From SZUA-252 sp035716005 (GTDB lineage: Bacteria > Eisenbacteria > RBG-16-71-46 > SZUA-252): a stretch of DNA of 16,730 nt. The translations under genes were made by a program, and so were the position numbers. The notes below the pieces were generated by a model that saw only the letters and a list, made by a program, of their open reading frames with translations, did no database searches and was not told the origin of the DNA. The DNA is taken from the NCBI GenBank assembly GCA_035716005.1, contig DASTKG010000167.1, positions 1-16,730 on the forward strand, written 5' to 3'. Numbering within the stretch: the first letter of the stretch is position 1; the number at the start of each line of letters is the position of its first letter. Positions 13,181-16,730 of the stretch are shown here, piece after piece.

Positions 13181-13374
13181 GGACCTCGCCTCCGCTAACA
13201 CGTTGGATCCAATGAGGTGCCTGGGCGCGGGCGGGCGGGGGGCGGGCGCCGGATGTAACTCTTGCGGGCCGTTTTCTACAATGGCGCTCGGACTTGGGGT
13301 CGCGGTTATTCGCGCCGGATACGGGCCGATCTGACGAAACTTGGGGTCATTTCTCCGTATCGGGTATAGGCTGA
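13181..13374. promoter_or_regulatory. Divergent control region with direct and inverted repeats
   Basis: The region separates the lmo0937 promoter from the response regulator gene. A 10-bp direct repeat ACTTGGGGTC occurs at 13292-13301 and 13339-13348, with starts 47 bp apart. An inverted pair GATACGG (13318-13324) and CCGTATC (13355-13361) interleaves with it. These lie 112-180 bp upstream of the sigma-54 element and immediately upstream of the regulator's start, so they could serve both activation and autoregulation. A G/C-rich tract occupies 13224-13250. No gene is visible. Confidence 0.4.
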
Positions 13375-14724
13375 ATGTCGATGCTACGCGTGCTCATCAT
13401 CGACGACGACGAGGACCTCCGGATCGGATTGGCGGAGTTCGCCAAGCTGGAGGGATTCGACGCCTCCACCTGCGGGTCCTTGAAGGAGGCCCGCGAGCGG
13501 CTCTCCGAAGGGCCGGTGGACGTCGCGCTGGTCGACCTATCGTTGCCCGATGGGGAGGGCATCGACCTCATCCAGGAATTGAAGGATTCGCCAGGAACGG
13601 ATGTGGTGATCATTTCGGGCGTGGCGACCGTCGATTCCGCGATCGCGGCGCTGCGACTCGGGGCGCTCGATTACCTCACGAAGCCCATCGACAACTCTCG
13701 GTTGAAGGCCGTGCTCGCCAATGCCATGCGCGTTCGCTCCCTCAAGGAACACGTCGGATCGCTTCGAGACGAGTTGAGGAAATTCGGGCGCTTCGGCCGG
13801 ATGATCGGCAACTCGCCCCAGATGAACAAGATCTACGACCTCATCGCGAAGGTCGCTCCCACGGACGCCACGGTTCTCGTTACCGGAGAGAGCGGCACCG
13901 GGAAGGAACTCGTTGCGCAGGCGATCGTCGATTTCAGCTCGCGGCGCCACGCGCCCTTCATCCCGCTCGACTGCGGCGCCATCCCTCCGAGCCTGATCGA
14001 GAGCGAGTTGTTCGGCCACGAGCGGGGTAGCTTCACCGGAGCCACCCAGCAGCGGCGCGGGCACTTCGAGCGCGCTTCGGGCGGAACGCTCTTCCTCGAC
14101 GAGATCACAGAGATGCCGATCGAGCTTCAGGTCAAGCTGCTCCGGGTGCTCGAGTCGGGCACCCTCACGCGAATCGGAGGCGAGGCGCGGATCCCGGTCA
14201 CCGTGCGCCTGATCGCCGCCTCCAATCGCCCGCCGAAAGAGGCCATCCAGGCCAAGAAGCTGCGGGAAGATCTGTTTTACAGACTCAATGTCTTCCCCAT
14301 CGTCCTTCCCCCCTTGCGCGAGCGGGACGGGGATGCCCTGTTGCTGGCCGACCACTTCCTCGATTTGATGAACCGCACCGAGGCGACGAGCAAACGGCTG
14401 AGCGCCGCCGCGCGCGAACGAATCAGCGCCTATTCCTGGCCCGGCAACGTTCGCGAGCTCAAGAACGAGCTGCACCGCGCCTTCATCATGTCGGGCAAGG
14501 TGATCGAGTTCGACGGCCTGACGGCGGCGCCTCCTCCCGGCTCCGCCCCCCGCGTCGACGGTGGGGGGCCGCCCGACGTGGGCGGCTCGCTCGACGAGGC
14601 CGAGCGTCGGTTGATCCTGGCGACCCTCGAGCAACTCGGCGGCGACAAGAAAAAGGCCGCCGAAACTCTCGGCATCAGCCTCAAGACGCTCTACAACCGC
14701 CTTCACCTGTACGCGAGGAACTGA
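13375..14724 (+). CDS. NtrC-family sigma-54-dependent response regulator
   Basis: The 449-residue regulator has three classical domains. The receiver domain (about 4-118) has the acidic pocket at Asp10-Asp12, phospho-acceptor Asp54 (VDLSLPDG) and Lys103. The AAA+ domain (about 142-378) has Walker A GESGTGKE (171-178), the sigma-54 contact loop GSFTGA (218-223), Walker B GGTLFLDE (236-243) and the WPGNVREL segment (355-362). The Fis-type helix-turn-helix (about 424-444) contains KKAAETLGISLKTLYNRL. GSFTGA is an accepted variant of GAFTGA. It should bind upstream sites and open -24/-12 promoters using ATP. Three such promoters lie within the window on the opposite strand. ATG 13375 and ATG 13381 are both possible starts; the upstream AGG is a weak ribosome site in either case. 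A hybrid histidine kinase follows downstream on the same strand and is a plausible partner. Confidence 0.95.
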   Translation: MSMLRVLIIDDDEDLRIGLAEFAKLEGFDASTCGSLKEARERLSEGPVDVALVDLSLPDGEGIDLIQELKDSPGTDVVIISGVATVDSAIAALRLGALDYLTKPIDNSRLKAVLANAMRVRSLKEHVGSLRDELRKFGRFGRMIGNSPQMNKIYDLIAKVAPTDATVLVTGESGTGKELVAQAIVDFSSRRHAPFIPLDCGAIPPSLIESELFGHERGSFTGATQQRRGHFERASGGTLFLDEITEMPIELQVKLLRVLESGTLTRIGGEARIPVTVRLIAASNRPPKEAIQAKKLREDLFYRLNVFPIVLPPLRERDGDALLLADHFLDLMNRTEATSKRLSAAARERISAYSWPGNVRELKNELHRAFIMSGKVIEFDGLTAAPPPGSAPRVDGGGPPDVGGSLDEAERRLILATLEQLGGDKKKAAETLGISLKTLYNRLHLYARN

Positions 14725-14801
14725 ACTCCCGCCGACCTCCGCCCCGTTTGTAAGTTCGCGTCGGGGAACGGAACAACTTGCCACATTCGTCGGACTCGCT
14801 T

Positions 14802-14817
14802 CCCCCCCCCCCCCCCC
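14802..14817 (+). repeat. Homopolymer run of 16 C
   Basis: Sixteen consecutive C residues lie in the gap between the response regulator and the kinase, about 205 nt before the kinase start. Long homopolymers mutate by slippage and can vary expression in neighbouring genes. They are also a frequent sequencing or assembly error, so the exact length is uncertain. Confidence 0.8.
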
Positions 14818-14960
14818 GCGCCCCGGCGATCCACCCTAGCTCTCGGCGTGGCAACGACTTGTGCGTTGGGCCGATTCCCCGCTCCGTCCGGCACGATTCT
14901 GGGTAGCCGTCAGTGTGGCGCGTGGTGGATTCGGCGGCGCTCGCCCATACTGTAGGCACG

Positions 14961-15018
14961 GCCGAACCGACCGGCGGAAGCCGGATCGCGCTCGGCTTCT
15001 CCCAGGAGTCAGGCTCCT
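14961..15018 (+). promoter_or_regulatory. Hairpins in the leader of the kinase gene
   Basis: Just before the kinase start, CCGGC-GGAA-GCCGG (14971-14984) forms a perfect tetraloop hairpin. An outer GCCGA/TCGGC pair (14961-14965 and 14992-14996) can enclose it. Next, AGGAG-TCAGG-CTCCT (15004-15018) is a second hairpin whose left arm is the only strong Shine-Dalgarno-like sequence, 13 nt from the ATG. Folding would hide it, so translation may be restrained or RNA-controlled. The wider 297-nt gap (14725-15021) contains no gene. Confidence 0.35.
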
Positions 15019-15021
15019 CTC

Positions 15022-16730
15022 ATGTGGAAGTGGTCTCGCCAGCACACTCTGAACTCCGGACTGATCGTGATCGCCCTCCTCGCGATCCTGAGCAGCGGAG
15101 CGTCGCTCTTCGCGTCGAGGCTCCTGGTTCGGGACATGGCGGCCCTCACCGCCGGCAGCGCGAACGCTCAAGGCGAACAGAACGCGCTTCGCCTCACCGG
15201 CCTCCGGGAAGTCTCGAACGCCAGCGCGTCGCTTCTCACGGGCGACGAGCAGTACGCACGAGCCTCGCGATCCAACGGCGCCGAGCTCCGCGGACGGCTT
15301 CACCGGCTTCGAACGCGGACGCTCGACGACGAGAGCCGGCTCTTCATCACCCGCGCCGAGGCGGCCGAACGCGCCCATCAGGAAGCGTTCGAGGCGGCGC
15401 TCCGAGCCCCCGCGGGCCGTCTGGCCGCCGCCACCGCCGCCTCCGCCTCCCGGGGAGCCGCTCTCATCGAGTCGTTGGACTCCCTGACGTCGCACATGCA
15501 GCCGCCGACCATCAGCAACGCGGCCGAGCGGAGCGCTGCGGAACGGACTCAGGCGTTCTTCAAGGTGGTCACGGCGGTCTCGATTCTGGTGGCGCTCCTG
15601 CTCTGCGCGATGCTGATCTTCATCATCAACCGCTCCTATCGCGAACAGACCGACGTGCGGCTCCTCGCCGAGGAAGGACAAACCCGATCCGCCGAGGCGC
15701 TCGAGGAGGAACGCGCGGCCAGCCATTTGAAGGACGAGTTCCTCGCGACCGTGTCGCACGAGTTGCGAAATCCGCTCGCGCCGATCCTCACGTGGACGCA
15801 GCTCCTTCGGAGCGGCACCCTCGACAAGGAGAAGGCCAATCGCGGGCTGGAGGTGATCGAGCGCAACGTGATCTCCCTTTCGGAATTGATCGACGATCTG
15901 GTCGACGTCTCGAGAGTCGTCGCGGGAAAGTTCCGGCTCGACGTCCGCCCGATCGACCTGGCGGGAGTGGTCAAGACGGCCGTGGAATCACAGCGGCCCG
16001 CGAGCGATGCCAAGAAGATTCGGCTCCAGCTCGTTCTGGACGAGCGCGCGGGGATGGTCTCCGGCGATTCGGAGCGCCTCCATCAGGTGGTGGGAAACCT
16101 CCTCTCCAACGCGATCAAGTTCACTCCCAAGGGCGGAAGCGTCCAGGTCACGCTGGGACGCGCGGAGTCCCACGTCGAGCTGGCGGTCTCCGACACCGGC
16201 ATCGGGATGGAAGGTGCGTTCCTTCCCCACGTCTTCGAGCCCTTCCAGCAGGCCATGGACGGCTCGATGCGGCGCCATGGCGGGCTCGGACTGGGGCTCT
16301 CGATCGTTCGCCACATCGTCGAGCTGCATGGAGGCGAGATCGTCGCCGAGAGCGCGGGCAGGGATCAGGGCTCGCGCTTCACGATCAAGCTTCCGTTGCT
16401 GGGGACGGGCGAGTCGACCGTCCGTGGGCGCCCGCGGCACCCCTCGGCCGGAGACGAGATCACGAACGTCCTCCTGCATCGGCTCGACAAGATCCGCGTG
16501 CTGATCGTCGACGACGAGCCGACCGCGAACGAGGCGGTGCAAGTCCTCCTCGAGAGCTGCGGCGCGGAAGTGAGGGTCGCAGGGTCGACCGCTCAGGCCC
16601 TCCAGGTGTTCGATATCTGGCGGCCGGACGTATTGCTCTCGGACATCGCCATGCCCGAGGAGGACGGCTACGAGCTGATCAAGAAGGTCCGGGGGCGAAG
16701 CTCGGAGAACGGCGGCGACATCCCGGCCGC
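15022..16730 (+). CDS. Hybrid sensor histidine kinase, CHASE3-like, 3' end cut by window edge
   Basis: The window holds 569 residues of the product. Two membrane spans (about 12-35 and 182-203) flank a periplasmic helical region of about 145 residues that resembles CHASE3 sensor domains. A coiled linker follows (about 205-235). The HisKA domain has His246 in TVSHELRNP. The ATPase domain has the N box NLLSNAIKF (359-367), DTGIGM (391-396) and GLGLGLSIV (421-429). A receiver domain begins near 491, with DDE at 497-499 and phospho-acceptor Asp541 (SDIAMPEEDGY), and runs off the right edge, so any Hpt or further domain is unseen. The order gives autophosphorylation at His246 and transfer to Asp541. 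The NtrC-type regulator just upstream is a likely final target, but a direct pair or relay is not proven. ATG 15022 begins a natural membrane-protein N-terminus; its ribosome site is weak or masked by a hairpin. Confidence 0.92.
   Translation, partial: MWKWSRQHTLNSGLIVIALLAILSSGASLFASRLLVRDMAALTAGSANAQGEQNALRLTGLREVSNASASLLTGDEQYARASRSNGAELRGRLHRLRTRTLDDESRLFITRAEAAERAHQEAFEAALRAPAGRLAAATAASASRGAALIESLDSLTSHMQPPTISNAAERSAAERTQAFFKVVTAVSILVALLLCAMLIFIINRSYREQTDVRLLAEEGQTRSAEALEEERAASHLKDEFLATVSHELRNPLAPILTWTQLLRSGTLDKEKANRGLEVIERNVISLSELIDDLVDVSRVVAGKFRLDVRPIDLAGVVKTAVESQRPASDAKKIRLQLVLDERAGMVSGDSERLHQVVGNLLSNAIKFTPKGGSVQVTLGRAESHVELAVSDTGIGMEGAFLPHVFEPFQQAMDGSMRRHGGLGLGLSIVRHIVELHGGEIVAESAGRDQGSRFTIKLPLLGTGESTVRGRPRHPSAGDEITNVLLHRLDKIRVLIVDDEPTANEAVQVLLESCGAEVRVAGSTAQALQVFDIWRPDVLLSDIAMPEEDGYELIKKVRGRSSENGGDIPA

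Noticed and set aside
13537..14784. Minus-strand frame of 415 codons opposite the response regulator
   Set aside because: Antisense to a complete three-domain regulator, with no recognisable protein family.
14849..14864. TGGCAACGACTTGTGC before the kinase as a sigma-54 promoter
   Set aside because: GG and GC are 11 nt apart rather than 10, and the -12 block does not match TTGC when the correct spacing is imposed.
1..16730. CRISPR arrays, tRNA or rRNA genes, transposases, phage genes
   Set aside because: No repeat-spacer pattern, no tRNA-like cloverleaf or rRNA segment noticed, and no transposase or integrase among the supported reading frames.

Overview
The window comes from a GC-rich Gram-negative (diderm) bacterium. 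The evidence is an Omp85-like outer-membrane barrel, a periplasmic-glucan synthase, sigma-54 (-24/-12) promoter signals and an NtrC-type activator. I cannot fix the phylum from the sequence alone. Almost all coding content lies on the minus strand from 1 to 13110. A two-component pair on the plus strand fills the right end.

Layout. (1) 1-686, minus: N-terminal part of a KamA-family (lysine 2,3-aminomutase-like) radical SAM protein, cut by the left edge. (2) 987-1262, minus: a small protein ending in a membrane anchor, preceded by a -24/-12 promoter. (3) 1523-12207, minus: a tight three-gene operon, read right to left. It holds a small PA2779-type exported protein, a PA2778-type C39 cysteine-peptidase/TPR protein that here carries an added POTRA and outer-membrane barrel, and a 2734-residue cyclic beta-1,2-glucan synthase (GT84 plus GH94, NdvB/ChvB type). 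The gaps are 7 and 4 nt. A near-consensus sigma-54 promoter lies about 220 nt upstream of the first gene, followed by a hairpin-rich leader. (4) 12717-13110, minus: two small membrane proteins, DUF3185-like and lmo0937/DUF5670-like. The second is only 49 residues. They have their own -24/-12 promoter. (5) 13375-14724, plus: NtrC-family response regulator. (6) 15022-16730, plus: hybrid histidine kinase with a CHASE3-like sensor region, cut by the right edge.

How it may work together (inference). The kinase and NtrC-type regulator sit next to three minus-strand transcription units that each have a recognisable -24/-12 element. The simplest reading is a local, sigma-54-dependent envelope or osmotic-stress regulon. 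Signal sensing would switch on small membrane stress proteins and a periplasmic cyclic-glucan synthase, which is translated with a C39-TPR-POTRA-barrel protein of unknown job. No NdvA/ChvA-type ABC exporter is present in the window. A role of the barrel protein in handling or exporting the glucan, or in processing an envelope protein, is therefore an open and testable idea.
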